This document shows, in pieces, positions 44,901 to 58,104 of a stretch of 64,000 nt of DNA (its first letter is position 1; each line of letters opens with the position of its first letter). Source of the DNA: Zunongwangia sp. HGR-M22 (GTDB lineage Bacteria; Bacteroidota; Bacteroidia; Flavobacteriales; Flavobacteriaceae); contig NZ_CP115159.1 of NCBI RefSeq assembly GCF_027594425.1, positions 3,557,001 to 3,621,000 on the forward strand, given 5' to 3'. The notes beneath the pieces are model-generated. The model had not been told where the DNA came from, did no database searches, and was given only the letters and a program-made list of their open reading frames with translations. A program made the position numbers and the translations under genes.

Positions 44901-45069
44901 TGTTTCCAAAGTTAATGCAGATCGACTTAGAGTTTATGTAACTGGCTCAAATCTTGCCTCTTTTGATAATGTAAACGGATTTGGAATAGATCCTGAAATA
45001 TCAGCAAGCGGATCAGTAGTATATCCACAGCAAAGAACTATAGTTGTTGGAGTAAACCTTTCACTTTAG
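41905..45069 (+). CDS. SusC-family TonB-dependent glycan transporter
   Basis: A 1054-residue outer-membrane transporter. Signal peptide about 1-28; carboxypeptidase-like regulatory domain (EITGEILDDTGLPLPGATVL, about 32-105); the SusC signature TonB box region (LNEVVVVGYGTKKRKDVTGAIS) and plug to about 230 (PLYVIDGVPYGGD, AAVYGLRASNGVVLVTTKKG); then the barrel ending in VVGVNLSL. With SusD it imports oligosaccharides across the outer membrane using TonB energy. It has no STN domain, consistent with control by the HTCS and not by a sigma factor. Confidence 0.95.
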   Translation: MFTFLLNLGKSKPNMLLLFLIMGSSLIAQQKEITGEILDDTGLPLPGATVLIKGTSNGTVTNLDGEFSLEVADPENAILVVSFVSFQTKEIKIGEKNFFSVTLLNDTEALNEVVVVGYGTKKRKDVTGAISTIQSDDISRTTSTTTSGALAGKIQGVSVRAQDARPGRGARLEIRNLGNPLYVIDGVPYGGDNGRDWLQSTGNSGNDMFNSLNPEDIESITILKDASAAVYGLRASNGVVLVTTKKGKKNDEPKININGYYGWQNLTRFPELANASQYTRALVEAAQNEGRDPSTVYTPEELQKWQQGTEPGYQSYDYYDFLMRDNVPQSHINASVSGGTDKTNYYLSLANTRQDALLDDFAYERTNLQANIESKIAKRFTVGTQISGRLEETKDVGLPGGDGYFAAILGLFSNIPTTPPYVNNNPEYPNQTRDYSRNPALFDRDIVGYKDNFARNLNINLYAEYEFDFGLKVRGTHSYNFGNNKFDGFQYSYDVFTYNEANDSYNATGGAENGWRYQAEREDISTFSQIKLDYAKTIEKHTFSVMAAYERNDFEQDFQQIGTNPTNNYLPLLEFDQINSFDDGWSYQARAGYIGKLNYSYDNKYIVELLGRYDASYLYPEDDRWGFFPGVSLGWRISDEKFFEPLAGIVDDLKIRASTGQTGIEMNVEMFDYLQGYNWNNGSAVLNGNYTTGLRPRALPIENLSWATNTNSNIGIDLTMFNNKLSITGDIFRIRRTEIPGPKYDVLLPSEVGYNLPNENLRENENGYNGGEAIVTYKNSINEFNYSVSGNFTYSRFKSVSTYKPRFGNSYNEYRNSAEERWGGIWWGYQVEGRFESEEQIRNYDVNIDGQNNNTLLPGDFIYKDVNEDGVINWMDERPIGYPSDWAPIISYGGTFAMDWKNIDLTIDLAGATMQSWFQNYELRNPLHAGGNSPAYLLEDRWHRADPYNPESEWIPGRYPAIRNGNVGPNGRNSDFWLTNVWFLRLRNIELGYTLPKSLVSKVNADRLRVYVTGSNLASFDNVNGFGIDPEISASGSVVYPQQRTIVVGVNLSL

Positions 45070-45090
45070 TAAAATTTATAAAAAAACATT

Positions 45091-46932
45091 ATGAAATATA
45101 CAATCTTACGCATCTTACTTCTTACATGTTTTATAAGCATTTTAAGCTGTAACCATAATGAATATTTACAGCGTGATCCAAAAAATATAATTGGTGATGA
45201 GCAATTATGGAATGACCCAGAGTTAATTAAATCCCTAATGGCAAATTATTATGATCGTTTGCCAAGCCTCCACGGGGTATTTAATGATGGTGGGATGACC
45301 GAGATGGATAATGCTATGTGGTCTGGGCATTTTGATTCTAACTGGCGCAATGATTTTCAGTATGGTGACGATTATGGTAGATACTGGGACTATGGCTTTA
45401 TAAGGGATATTAATCTTGCTTTAGATAATTTAGAAGAGTATAGTACTGAAATAGATGAAGATCAAAAAAATCTTTTTAATGCTGAATTAAGATTTATAAG
45501 AGCTTTTGTTTATTTTGAATTAGTAAAGCGTATGGGAGGTGTGCCCATAGTTACCGAGCAACTTATATATGATTTCAATGGTGATCCCGAATATTTACAA
45601 ATCCCGAGAGCGAAAGAAGCTGAAGTTTACGATTTCATTTATCAAGAATTAGAGGATATTAAAGATAATCTTGCAAGTAACAACGGCAGTAAAACCAGAG
45701 CTAATACTTTTATTGCACTGGCTTTAGAAAGCAGAGCTATGCTTTATGCCGGGTCAATTGCAAAGTATAATAATTTAATGGACTCTCCTATAACCCTTCC
45801 GGGTGAAGAAGTTGGAATTCCGGCAGGGAGAGCTACTGAATTTTATAACAGATCTTTAACAGCTTCACAAGAAATTCTACAAAATGGAAACTACACCCTT
45901 TATGATGAGAATCCCGATAGAGGAATGAATTTCTATGAGATGCTTATGGATAAAAATAGTAACGAAATAATTTTTGCTAAAGATTTCGTTACTGAATTAA
46001 AGCCTCATCGCTTTACTTTCTTGAATATACCAAGAAGTTTATCAGAAGATAATGAATTCCATACTAACGTAACACCTTCATTAAATCTAGTTGAAAGCTT
46101 CGATTATTTGGATGGTAGCGACGGAGAACTAAATTTTCATGATGCAAATGGAGATCCAATAGTATACGATGAACTTACCGGAATCTTTGAAAATAAAGAT
46201 GCTAGATTGTATGGTACTGTAATTTATCCAGGAACTACATTTAAAAGTGCTCCAGTCGAAATGCAAGCGGGAGTTGCGGTATGGGACGGCACAGGTTATT
46301 CCTATCAATCTTCACAAAACTTAGGAGAAAATTATAGTGATGGTGACTTATGGACGGGTGCCGATGGTCCTCAAGACAATGCACAAAATGTAAGCAACTC
46401 TGGTTTTTACTTAAGAAAATTTTTAAGCAATGCTTCTGGAGCGAGTCTTAGAGGTGTAGCTGCTGAAAATTGGTGGCCTTGGTTTCGTTTAGGGGAGATT
46501 TATTTAAATGCAGCTGAAGCTTCTTTTGAAATAGGCCAGATGGATATTGCTACTAATTATGTAAATACTATTAGAAAACGTGCAGGATTCCCAGAAAATA
46601 GTATAGAGAATATCACTATCGAAGATATTCGAAATGAACGTCGTGTTGAATTAGCTTTTGAAGACCACCGCTTTTTCGATCTAAAAAGATGGAGAATTGC
46701 TCATGAAATTTGGAATGGCGACGAAAATAGTGAACAGGCAGTGGTATATGGTCTTTACCCTTACCGCGTTGTACGTCCTGGACATCCCGATAACAACAAA
46801 TATATTTACAATAAACTTAGACCAACAAGGTTCAGAAGAGCGCGTCTCTTCCGCTTAGCAAATTATTACTCTTCTATAGATCAAGGAGTACTCAATAATA
46901 ATCCAAAGTTGGTAAGAAACCCTTTTCACTAG
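45091..46932 (+). CDS. SusD/RagB-family glycan-binding lipoprotein
   Basis: A 613-residue surface lipoprotein (lipobox SILSC, Cys near residue 20). TPR-like helices form the scaffold; the conserved AELRFIRAFVYFELVKRMGGVPIV segment is near residue 130-155 and the C-terminal RLGEIYLNAAEASFEIG and NEIRxERR-like (IEDIRNERRVELAFEDHRFFDLKRWR) segments are diagnostic. It caps the SusC barrel and binds the glycan. The gene lies 21 bp after susC. Confidence 0.95.
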   Translation: MKYTILRILLLTCFISILSCNHNEYLQRDPKNIIGDEQLWNDPELIKSLMANYYDRLPSLHGVFNDGGMTEMDNAMWSGHFDSNWRNDFQYGDDYGRYWDYGFIRDINLALDNLEEYSTEIDEDQKNLFNAELRFIRAFVYFELVKRMGGVPIVTEQLIYDFNGDPEYLQIPRAKEAEVYDFIYQELEDIKDNLASNNGSKTRANTFIALALESRAMLYAGSIAKYNNLMDSPITLPGEEVGIPAGRATEFYNRSLTASQEILQNGNYTLYDENPDRGMNFYEMLMDKNSNEIIFAKDFVTELKPHRFTFLNIPRSLSEDNEFHTNVTPSLNLVESFDYLDGSDGELNFHDANGDPIVYDELTGIFENKDARLYGTVIYPGTTFKSAPVEMQAGVAVWDGTGYSYQSSQNLGENYSDGDLWTGADGPQDNAQNVSNSGFYLRKFLSNASGASLRGVAAENWWPWFRLGEIYLNAAEASFEIGQMDIATNYVNTIRKRAGFPENSIENITIEDIRNERRVELAFEDHRFFDLKRWRIAHEIWNGDENSEQAVVYGLYPYRVVRPGHPDNNKYIYNKLRPTRFRRARLFRLANYYSSIDQGVLNNNPKLVRNPFH

Positions 46933-46963
46933 ATTTTAATTAATTATTGAAAATTATTCTGAA

Positions 46964-47612
46964 ATGAAAAAACGAATTATATATACATTATCGCTTATTA
47001 GTATTAGTTTTCTTAGTTGCGAAAAAGATAACTTTGATGCGCCGGGAGCGATGTTAGAAGGCCAGATTATGTATCAGGATCTTCCAATATCTGTAAGAAC
47101 AAATAGTGCCGAATTAGAATTATGGCAAGATGGTTACGCTTTAAATGAATTTATCCCTGTGTTTATTGCACAGGATGGAACCTATTCTGTTTCGCTCTTT
47201 GATGGCGAATACAAAATGGTAAGAAAAGGTGGCGATCCATGGTTACCACAACTAAACGATACCATAGTAGTTCAGGTAAATGGAAATACGCAATTAGATG
47301 TACCTGTTACACCTTATGTGACTATTACTAATGAAAGTTTTCAATTGAACGGACAACAGCTAAATTCCAGTTTTCAAATAAATCAAATTGTAGAAAACAG
47401 TGAGATACAAGAAGTACTTGTAATCCTAGATAATTCTATTCTCCTTGATAAAAATATTAATACAGCTACAAAAGCAGTAAACTTAGCAGATTTCGACTTT
47501 GATGATAATATTTCAGTTGATATGGAAATCCCTGAAAACCTAAGAAACGAAGACTATATTTTTGTACGTATTGGAGCAAGGTCCTCGATGTCGAATGAAC
47601 TTATTTATACCA

Positions 47613-47635
<23 letters not shown>
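46964..47635 (+). CDS. DUF3823-domain lipoprotein of the polysaccharide locus
   Basis: A 223-residue lipoprotein (lipobox SFLSC, Cys near 19) with CEKDNFDAPGAMLEGQIMYQ, the standard opening of DUF3823, and two beta-sandwich-like halves (about 28-110 and 115-220). The family is found directly after SusD genes and probably acts as an additional surface glycan-binding or assembly protein. Its last 23 bp overlap the start of the GH30 gene, so the two are probably translationally coupled. Confidence 0.88.
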
Positions 47636-52323
<4,688 letters not shown>

Positions 52324-52383
52324 CTCAAGGTAAGGCTTGGAGCCTGTAATCTCGATTATCGAGTAAGTTATAAGTGTGAGTTG

Positions 52384-52426
52384 AAACTATCCTTAGGTCT
52401 TTATACGCCTGAGGGTAGTTTTGTAT
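52384..52426 (+). terminator. Hairpin after the GH2 gene
   Basis: Arms 52384-52397 and 52408-52421 (AAACTATCCTTAGG with CCTGAGGGTAGTTT) pair over 14 bp with two G-U pairs, ahead of a short T-rich stretch. It lies in the longest gap of the operon (193 bp) and may attenuate or process the transcript between GH2 and GH43. Confidence 0.55.
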
Positions 52427-52516
52427 TGTTACTCTAATTTTAAAACAACCTAGCATTCTATTTTTTAAAAATGTATTTTTAACGTTTATAATTAAATCTT
52501 CCGAAAATCAACAAAA

Positions 52517-54670
52517 ATGACTAAAAAGTTTTTAACCACATCTGCCCTACTGGTTTTTTGTTTCCTTGGGCTTGTTTCTTGCGAAAAAAACAATAAAAAA
52601 ACTAACGAAAATACCGCTTACCTGTTCACCTATTTCACTGGTAACGGCGCCGGAGAAGAAGCGATTCGCTACGCAATTAGTAGCGATGGCTATAACTTTC
52701 ATGCTTTAAATAATAACGAACCTATTGTCGCTTCAGATTCTATAAGCCGTACAGGTGGAGTTCGTGATCCTCATATTTTACGAAAAGAAAATAACGACGG
52801 ATTTTATATGGTGGTAACCGATTTGCTTACCAAAAACGGCTGGTCGAATACCGCGATGACCTTATTAAAATCTGATGATTTGATAAACTGGTCCAGCAGC
52901 GTAATCGATATTACCGAAACTTTTCCAGAATTTTCAGATGTTAGCCGCGTGTGGGCGCCGCAAACTATTTATGATGCGAATAAGAAAAAATACATGGTTT
53001 ATTTCTCGATGTTACAACCGGGAAGCTATGATAAAATTTATTACGCCTATGTAAACGACGATTTTACCGCTTTAGAAACCACGCCAAAACAGCTGTTTTT
53101 TAATCCTAACGAAATGGCTTCTATCGATGGTGATATTATAAAAAAAGACGACAAGTTTTATTTGTTCTACAAAACCGAAGGCGATACCGATAAAGGAATT
53201 AAAGTAGCCATATCAGATTCGTTAACCTCTGGATACAAAGCGGAGTCTGGAAATGTAGATCAAACTGATAAAGCGGTAGAAGGTTCTGGGGTTTTTAAAT
53301 TGAATAATTCTGAAGATTATATTTTAATGTACGACATGTACACCAGCGGAAAATATCAGTTTACCAGAAGTGCTGATCTTAAGAATTTTGAAGTTGTAGA
53401 TGAAGATATTTCGATGAACTTTCATCCAAGACATGGTACAGTACTGCCAATTACTTCAGAAGAATTACAACGCTTATTAAAAGAGTTTCCTTCCGAAGAT
53501 TTAACTGAAATTACCGGCGCTGAAAATGAAGCGATAAAAACCAACAATATCGTCATCAAACGTTCAGAAAAAACAATTTATTTACCGGTAAAATATGATA
53601 CTGATTTATCGAATTTCGATCCTCAATTCGAATTGCTTCCGGGTACTGAAATCTCACCAAAAGGAGCTCAGGATTTTTCAAACGGAGCGGTAACTTACGT
53701 AGTTACAAATGGTGAAAACAAAACCAGCTATCAGGTTAGTGTTGAAGTGGCTAACAACCCTGTGGTAGAAGGCTACTACGCTGATCCTGAAATTATTTAT
53801 TCTGAAAAAGATAGTAAATACTACCTCTACCCTACCAGTGATGGATTTGATGGATGGTCGGGAACATATTTTAAAACTTTTTCTTCGCCAGATTTAGTGA
53901 ATTGGACTGATGAAGGCGTTATTTTAGATCTTGAAAAAGACGTAGAATGGACCAGTAGAAATGCCTGGGCTCCAACGATGGTAGAAAAAGAAATTGATGG
54001 AGAATACAAGTATTTCTATTATTTCACGGCTGCACAGCAAGTGGGAGTAGCAACTTCAGATAACCCAAAAGGTACTTTTAAAGATAGTGGAGCGCCTTTA
54101 ATTTCAGAAAAACCAGAAGGAATAAAAGGCGGACAAAATATCGATCCTGATATTTTTGTAGATCCAAAAACCGGAAAAAATTATTTGTATTGGGGGAATG
54201 GCTTTTTAGCCGTGGTAGAATTAAATGATGACATGGTTTCTATCAAAAGCAAAAAGCCTAAAGTACTTACTCCGGATAATACTTTTAGAGAAGGAGTTGA
54301 AGTCTTTTTTAGAAACGGCACCTATTACTTTTTATGGTCTGAAGATGATACCCGAAGCCCAAATTATAAAGTGCGTTATGCCACTGCTAAAAGTCCGCTT
54401 GGCCCTCTTACTATTCCGGAAAATAATCTCGTAATTCAGAAAGATGAAAGTCAGGATATTTTAGCTACCGGACATAATTCAGTAATTAAAGTACATGATA
54501 AGGATGAATTTTATTTGGTGTATCACAGATTTACAAGACCTAAAGGAGAAGCTATGGGTGGCGCTGCAGGTTTCCATCGTGAGGTTGCTATCGATAGATT
54601 AAACTTTACTGAAGATGGATTAATTGAAGAAGTAAAACCAACTTTAGAAGGAATTGAGCCAATTAATTAA
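52517..54670 (+). CDS. Double GH43 glycosidase lipoprotein
   Basis: A 717-residue lipoprotein (lipobox GLVSC, Cys near residue 23). It carries two five-bladed GH43 domains: the first (about 30-320) with VRDPHILRK, VWAPQTIYD, SIDGDIIKK and the VEGSGVFKL Glu; the second (about 415-715) with YYADPEIIY, NAWAPTMVEK, IDPDIFVD and REGVEVFFRNGTYYFLW. Between them is a short beta domain (about 340-410, ending TYVVTNGENKTSYQVSV) of the DUF5018/bacterial-Ig kind. GH43 members are exo-arabinofuranosidases, xylosidases or galactanases; I cannot fix the specificity. It is separated from GH2 by a hairpin. Confidence 0.9.
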   Translation: MTKKFLTTSALLVFCFLGLVSCEKNNKKTNENTAYLFTYFTGNGAGEEAIRYAISSDGYNFHALNNNEPIVASDSISRTGGVRDPHILRKENNDGFYMVVTDLLTKNGWSNTAMTLLKSDDLINWSSSVIDITETFPEFSDVSRVWAPQTIYDANKKKYMVYFSMLQPGSYDKIYYAYVNDDFTALETTPKQLFFNPNEMASIDGDIIKKDDKFYLFYKTEGDTDKGIKVAISDSLTSGYKAESGNVDQTDKAVEGSGVFKLNNSEDYILMYDMYTSGKYQFTRSADLKNFEVVDEDISMNFHPRHGTVLPITSEELQRLLKEFPSEDLTEITGAENEAIKTNNIVIKRSEKTIYLPVKYDTDLSNFDPQFELLPGTEISPKGAQDFSNGAVTYVVTNGENKTSYQVSVEVANNPVVEGYYADPEIIYSEKDSKYYLYPTSDGFDGWSGTYFKTFSSPDLVNWTDEGVILDLEKDVEWTSRNAWAPTMVEKEIDGEYKYFYYFTAAQQVGVATSDNPKGTFKDSGAPLISEKPEGIKGGQNIDPDIFVDPKTGKNYLYWGNGFLAVVELNDDMVSIKSKKPKVLTPDNTFREGVEVFFRNGTYYFLWSEDDTRSPNYKVRYATAKSPLGPLTIPENNLVIQKDESQDILATGHNSVIKVHDKDEFYLVYHRFTRPKGEAMGGAAGFHREVAIDRLNFTEDGLIEEVKPTLEGIEPIN

Positions 54671-54700
54671 ATTTTAAAAAATCGACCAACAAAACACTTT

Positions 54701-56659
54701 ATGTCAACCATATTAAAAACAGCTTTTTCATTAATCGGAGGAATCCTACTTTCTCAATCGATTAGTGCCCAAAAGACAGAACAGCTTAAAAGTCCTGATG
54801 GTAATATTTCCGTAGAACTAAAAAATAATAGCGGAAAAATCTCTTACGATATTCGTTATAAAAATGAAGTATTTTTAGAGGATTCTCCGCTTGGTTTGGA
54901 AACTTCTATTGGGGATTTCTCTAAGAATTTAGAAAATAGTTCTTTTCAGAAGGATCACATCGAAAGCTCTTATGAGCTTAAGAAAGCCAAAGTAAGCCAT
55001 GTAGATTATATAGGTAATGAATTGGTTGGGAAATTTCTGAATAGCAATAAGGATACGCTAATTGTGAAATTTCGGGTTTCTAACCGTGATGTTGCTTATT
55101 CATATCAATTAAAATCTCATGAAGGGAAAAATAGCCTGAAGATTTTAAATGAAAAATCTGGGTTTAAACTTCCAGGTGATGCTACAAGCTACATTAGTCC
55201 GCAAGCGACACCTATGATCGGCTGGATGGGAACCAAACCTTCATACGAAGAAGAATATACGTTAAATGAAAAACTAAACACGCCCTCAAAATATGGTGTG
55301 GGCTATACTTTTCCTGCTCTTTTTAAAAACGGAAATAAAGGCTGGTTGTTAATTTCTGAAACCGGAACCGATAGCCACTACCCGGGTTGCCGCTTAAGCG
55401 AAGTGAAAGAAAACAGGCTTTTTGAGATTGAATTTCCGCAGGAGGGAGAAAATAATGGCATTGCTGAAACCTATGCTATTCAATCGCTACCGGCAAGTAC
55501 TCCATGGCGAACGATTACTTTAGGAAGTACACTGAAACCTATTGTAGAATCTACCGTGGCTTTTGATTTAGTTGAAGAAAAATACGAAGCTTCTATTGAT
55601 TATAAAATGGGAAGAGCCAGCTGGAGCTGGATTGTGTGGCAGGATCCAAGTATAAACTACGAAGACCAGGTTGAGTTTATAGATCTGGCTGCCGATATGG
55701 ATTGGGAGTATGTTTTGATCGATGCCAATTGGGATCGCAATATTGGCCGAAAAAAAATGGAAGAACTGGTGAATTACGCCAATTCTAAAAACGTTGATAT
55801 TTTGCTGTGGTACAATTCAAACGGACTTTGGAATGAAGCGCCACAAACGCCAAAAGATAAAATGAATAATACCATCCAGCGCCAGAAAGAAATGGCCTGG
55901 TTACAAAAAATTGGCGTTAAAGGATTGAAAATCGACTTTTTTGGTGGCGATAAGCAGGTGACTATGCAGTTGTATGAAGATATTTTAACCGACGCCAATA
56001 ACTATGGATTGGCAATTACATTTCATGGCTGCACGTTGCCACGAGGATGGGAGAAAATGTATCCAAATTATGTAACTTCAGAGGCAGTTTTAGCTTCAGA
56101 AAATCTGGTTTTTCAACAGGAATCTTTAGATAAGCATGCTTTAAATGCGACTTTACTTCCGTTTACCAGGAACACGGTTGGTGCGATGGATTTTTCTCCA
56201 GTATTTTTAAATAAGCGCTTATCCAGAACTCAGGAAAACGGAACTATAAGAAGCACGACCGAAGCTTTTGAGCTGGCCACTGCGGTACTCTATTTTTCGC
56301 CCATTCAGCATTATGGTTTAACCCCGAATAATCTTGATGAGCAACCTGATTATGTACTTAACTTTTTAAAAGAAGTGCCCAGCGTTTGGGACGAAACCCT
56401 TTATATTGGCGGAGAACCAGAAGATTTTTGCGCTTTGGCTCGCAGAAAAGGAGAACAATGGTATATTGCCGTGGTAAATGCCAAAAAAGAAAAACGTCAG
56501 ATTTCTTTAGAATTACCAATGCTTGCCGGAGAAAAAGTGAATCATATTTATGATTCAAAAAATACAAAAGCCAGCTTCAAAGAAGAAAAAATAAAAAAAA
56601 GCGGGAAGATAAAACTTACTCTTGCCGCTGAGGGCGGAGCGGTTTTATTTACAAAGTAA
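54701..56659 (+). CDS. GH97 glycoside hydrolase, alpha-galactosidase-like
   Basis: A 652-residue enzyme with signal peptide (to about residue 23). The N-terminal GH97 beta-sandwich (EQLKSPDGNISVELKNN...) covers about 28-280, the TIM barrel about 290-560 and a C-terminal domain the rest. The barrel contains LKIDFFGGD, where Asp412 matches the nucleophile of retaining GH97 alpha-galactosidases, and Glu461 in VTSEAV as likely acid/base; inverting SusB-type members lack this Asp. It probably removes alpha-galactose (or a similar alpha-sugar) from side chains. Last gene of the locus, 30 bp after GH43, followed by a terminator. Confidence 0.9.
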   Translation: MSTILKTAFSLIGGILLSQSISAQKTEQLKSPDGNISVELKNNSGKISYDIRYKNEVFLEDSPLGLETSIGDFSKNLENSSFQKDHIESSYELKKAKVSHVDYIGNELVGKFLNSNKDTLIVKFRVSNRDVAYSYQLKSHEGKNSLKILNEKSGFKLPGDATSYISPQATPMIGWMGTKPSYEEEYTLNEKLNTPSKYGVGYTFPALFKNGNKGWLLISETGTDSHYPGCRLSEVKENRLFEIEFPQEGENNGIAETYAIQSLPASTPWRTITLGSTLKPIVESTVAFDLVEEKYEASIDYKMGRASWSWIVWQDPSINYEDQVEFIDLAADMDWEYVLIDANWDRNIGRKKMEELVNYANSKNVDILLWYNSNGLWNEAPQTPKDKMNNTIQRQKEMAWLQKIGVKGLKIDFFGGDKQVTMQLYEDILTDANNYGLAITFHGCTLPRGWEKMYPNYVTSEAVLASENLVFQQESLDKHALNATLLPFTRNTVGAMDFSPVFLNKRLSRTQENGTIRSTTEAFELATAVLYFSPIQHYGLTPNNLDEQPDYVLNFLKEVPSVWDETLYIGGEPEDFCALARRKGEQWYIAVVNAKKEKRQISLELPMLAGEKVNHIYDSKNTKASFKEEKIKKSGKIKLTLAAEGGAVLFTK

Positions 56660-56678
56660 CCTGCTCCCAATAATTAAT

Positions 56679-56710
56679 AAGGCCCGTAACAGAAATGTTA
56701 TGGGCTTTCT
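56679..56710 (+). terminator. Terminator of the polysaccharide operon
   Basis: AAGGCCCGTAACA pairs with TGTTATGGGCTTT (two G-U pairs) around GAAA, followed by TTTCTATTTT, 19 bp after the GH97 stop. Confidence 0.85.
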
Positions 56711-56797
56711 ATTTTATTTCAAATTTTATAGCCATTTTTGCTGAATGCAATAACTAATTCAGCTTTCTAAAAATAGACTGAACTTATAATTATAACC

Positions 56798-57262
56798 ATG
56801 AAAAACTGTTTACTTGCCATTTTAATTTTATTTTTTGTTTCCTGCGGAAGTGATGATAACAATGAAAATTGCCTGACTAAAGATTATACTGAAGATAATG
56901 ATCAGGAAATACAAAACTACCTGGAATCTAATAATTTGGAGGCCGAAAAAACAAATTCTGGCCTATACTATATTGTAGAAGAACAAGGTACAGGTGCTCA
57001 GCCTTCAAGTTCAAGCAGAGTACGAGTGAATTATAAAGGTTATTTTCTAAACGGTAATGTATTTGATCAAAATAAGGATATCACTTTTGGATTGGGACAA
57101 GTAATTTCTGGTTGGACGGAAGGTTTTACTTATTTTAAAGAAGGTGGTAGCGGTAAACTATTAATTCCTTCCAATTTAGCCTATGGACCATGTAAGTACA
57201 GTACAATCCCTGGTGGCTCAGTTTTAATTTTCGATATTGAACTTTTAGAAGTTATTGAATAA
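56798..57262 (+). CDS. FKBP-type peptidyl-prolyl isomerase lipoprotein
   Basis: A 154-residue lipoprotein (lipobox FFVSCG, Cys near 16). The FKBP domain (about 55-153) has VRVNYKGYFLNGNVFDQNK, the VISGWTEGFTYFKEGG helix/strand and the LAYGPCKY...IPGGSVLIFDIELLEV end. It speeds cis-trans isomerisation at proline during folding of exported proteins. Its stop codon abuts the stop of the converging Crp/Fnr gene with no gap. Confidence 0.92.
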   Translation: MKNCLLAILILFFVSCGSDDNNENCLTKDYTEDNDQEIQNYLESNNLEAEKTNSGLYYIVEEQGTGAQPSSSSRVRVNYKGYFLNGNVFDQNKDITFGLGQVISGWTEGFTYFKEGGSGKLLIPSNLAYGPCKYSTIPGGSVLIFDIELLEVIE

Positions 57263-57859
57263 TTATCGATAAACTTTTCTAGAAATAATCTTAAGCTCTC
57301 CTTTTTTCTCTAATGACTTCATGGCTCTAATCACCGTTTCTACCCGTAAACCTGTAAGATCTGCAATTTGCTGGCGGGTTAGATCTACTTTAAAACTGAA
57401 GGGAACTTCCTTTTTATGCTCATGTTTTTTAAAATAATCTAGAATTCTTAAAATACGATGTTCCGGCTCTTGACTAGAAATTTCTGAAACCATAATCGCT
57501 TTATAAAAAAGTCTTTTAGCCAGTGTTTGGGTGATTTTTAGGTGAATTTCCGGATTAGAGGCAAGTAATTCGAGAAAATGATTTTTGGATAATTTAAGAA
57601 CAATGGAGTCGACAATAGCTTCAGCATTAGCAGGATATTTTACATCTGCAAATAAGGGAGGTTCCCCAAAACTTTGCCCATCTTTGAAAATTCCTTGAAT
57701 AAATTCTTTTCCGTCTAAATTATAATTGTTCATTTTAATTTCTCCAGAGATCACCTGGTAATAGTTTTGCGCCATTTCGCCTTCGCCAAATAGCCGATCT
57801 CCTTTATTATATTCGCATTTTTGCGAGCCAAATTTTAAAAGTACCTCTGCCTCAATCAT
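57263..57859 (-). CDS. Crp/Fnr-family transcriptional regulator
   Basis: A 198-residue regulator. Residues 10-115 form the cyclic-nucleotide-type beta-roll (EYNKGDRLFGEGEMAQNYYQVISGEI); a long dimer helix follows; residues about 150-198 hold the winged HTH (LTRQQIADLTGLRVETVIRAMKSLEKKGEL), with the recognition helix ETVIR giving the Glu and Arg that read TGA/TCA half-sites. There is no N-terminal Fe-S Cys cluster, so oxygen sensing like FNR is not supported. The RIC gene lies 246 bp upstream on the same strand, preceded by a TGA-N6-TCA palindrome, suggesting a nitrosative stress or respiration role. Confidence 0.9.
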   Translation of the reverse strand: MIEAEVLLKFGSQKCEYNKGDRLFGEGEMAQNYYQVISGEIKMNNYNLDGKEFIQGIFKDGQSFGEPPLFADVKYPANAEAIVDSIVLKLSKNHFLELLASNPEIHLKITQTLAKRLFYKAIMVSEISSQEPEHRILRILDYFKKHEHKKEVPFSFKVDLTRQQIADLTGLRVETVIRAMKSLEKKGELKIISRKVYR

Positions 57860-57876
57860 TTTTTAGTTTTTTATAA

Positions 57877-57889
57877 AAACAATTTGTTT
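57877..57889. promoter_or_regulatory. Small inverted repeat before the Crp/Fnr gene
   Basis: AAACAATTTGTTT has 6-bp arms around a single T, 18-30 bp upstream of the ATG at 57859. Function unknown. Confidence 0.25.
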
Positions 57890-58104
57890 ATAGTATAAAA
57901 TTGCATCTTATTTTTTATCATTTCAAGTTGATTTACTTCTTAAATTCTGAAATAAAAGAATCCCTACAGAAACAGGAATCAGCGCGCGCTATTCCCTTTT
58001 CCATAAGGATACAACTTATAAAGGATTACAGCTTTGAAAAACATAAAACCGGTGAAATAAATCAAAAATGAACTTCAGAATTAAAACAGCCAATAAACGC
58101 TATA

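Noticed and set aside
58053-58064. Second TGA-N6-TCA site between ric and the Crp/Fnr gene
   Set aside because: Flanking bases are not symmetrical and it is almost 200 bp from the regulator start; likely chance.
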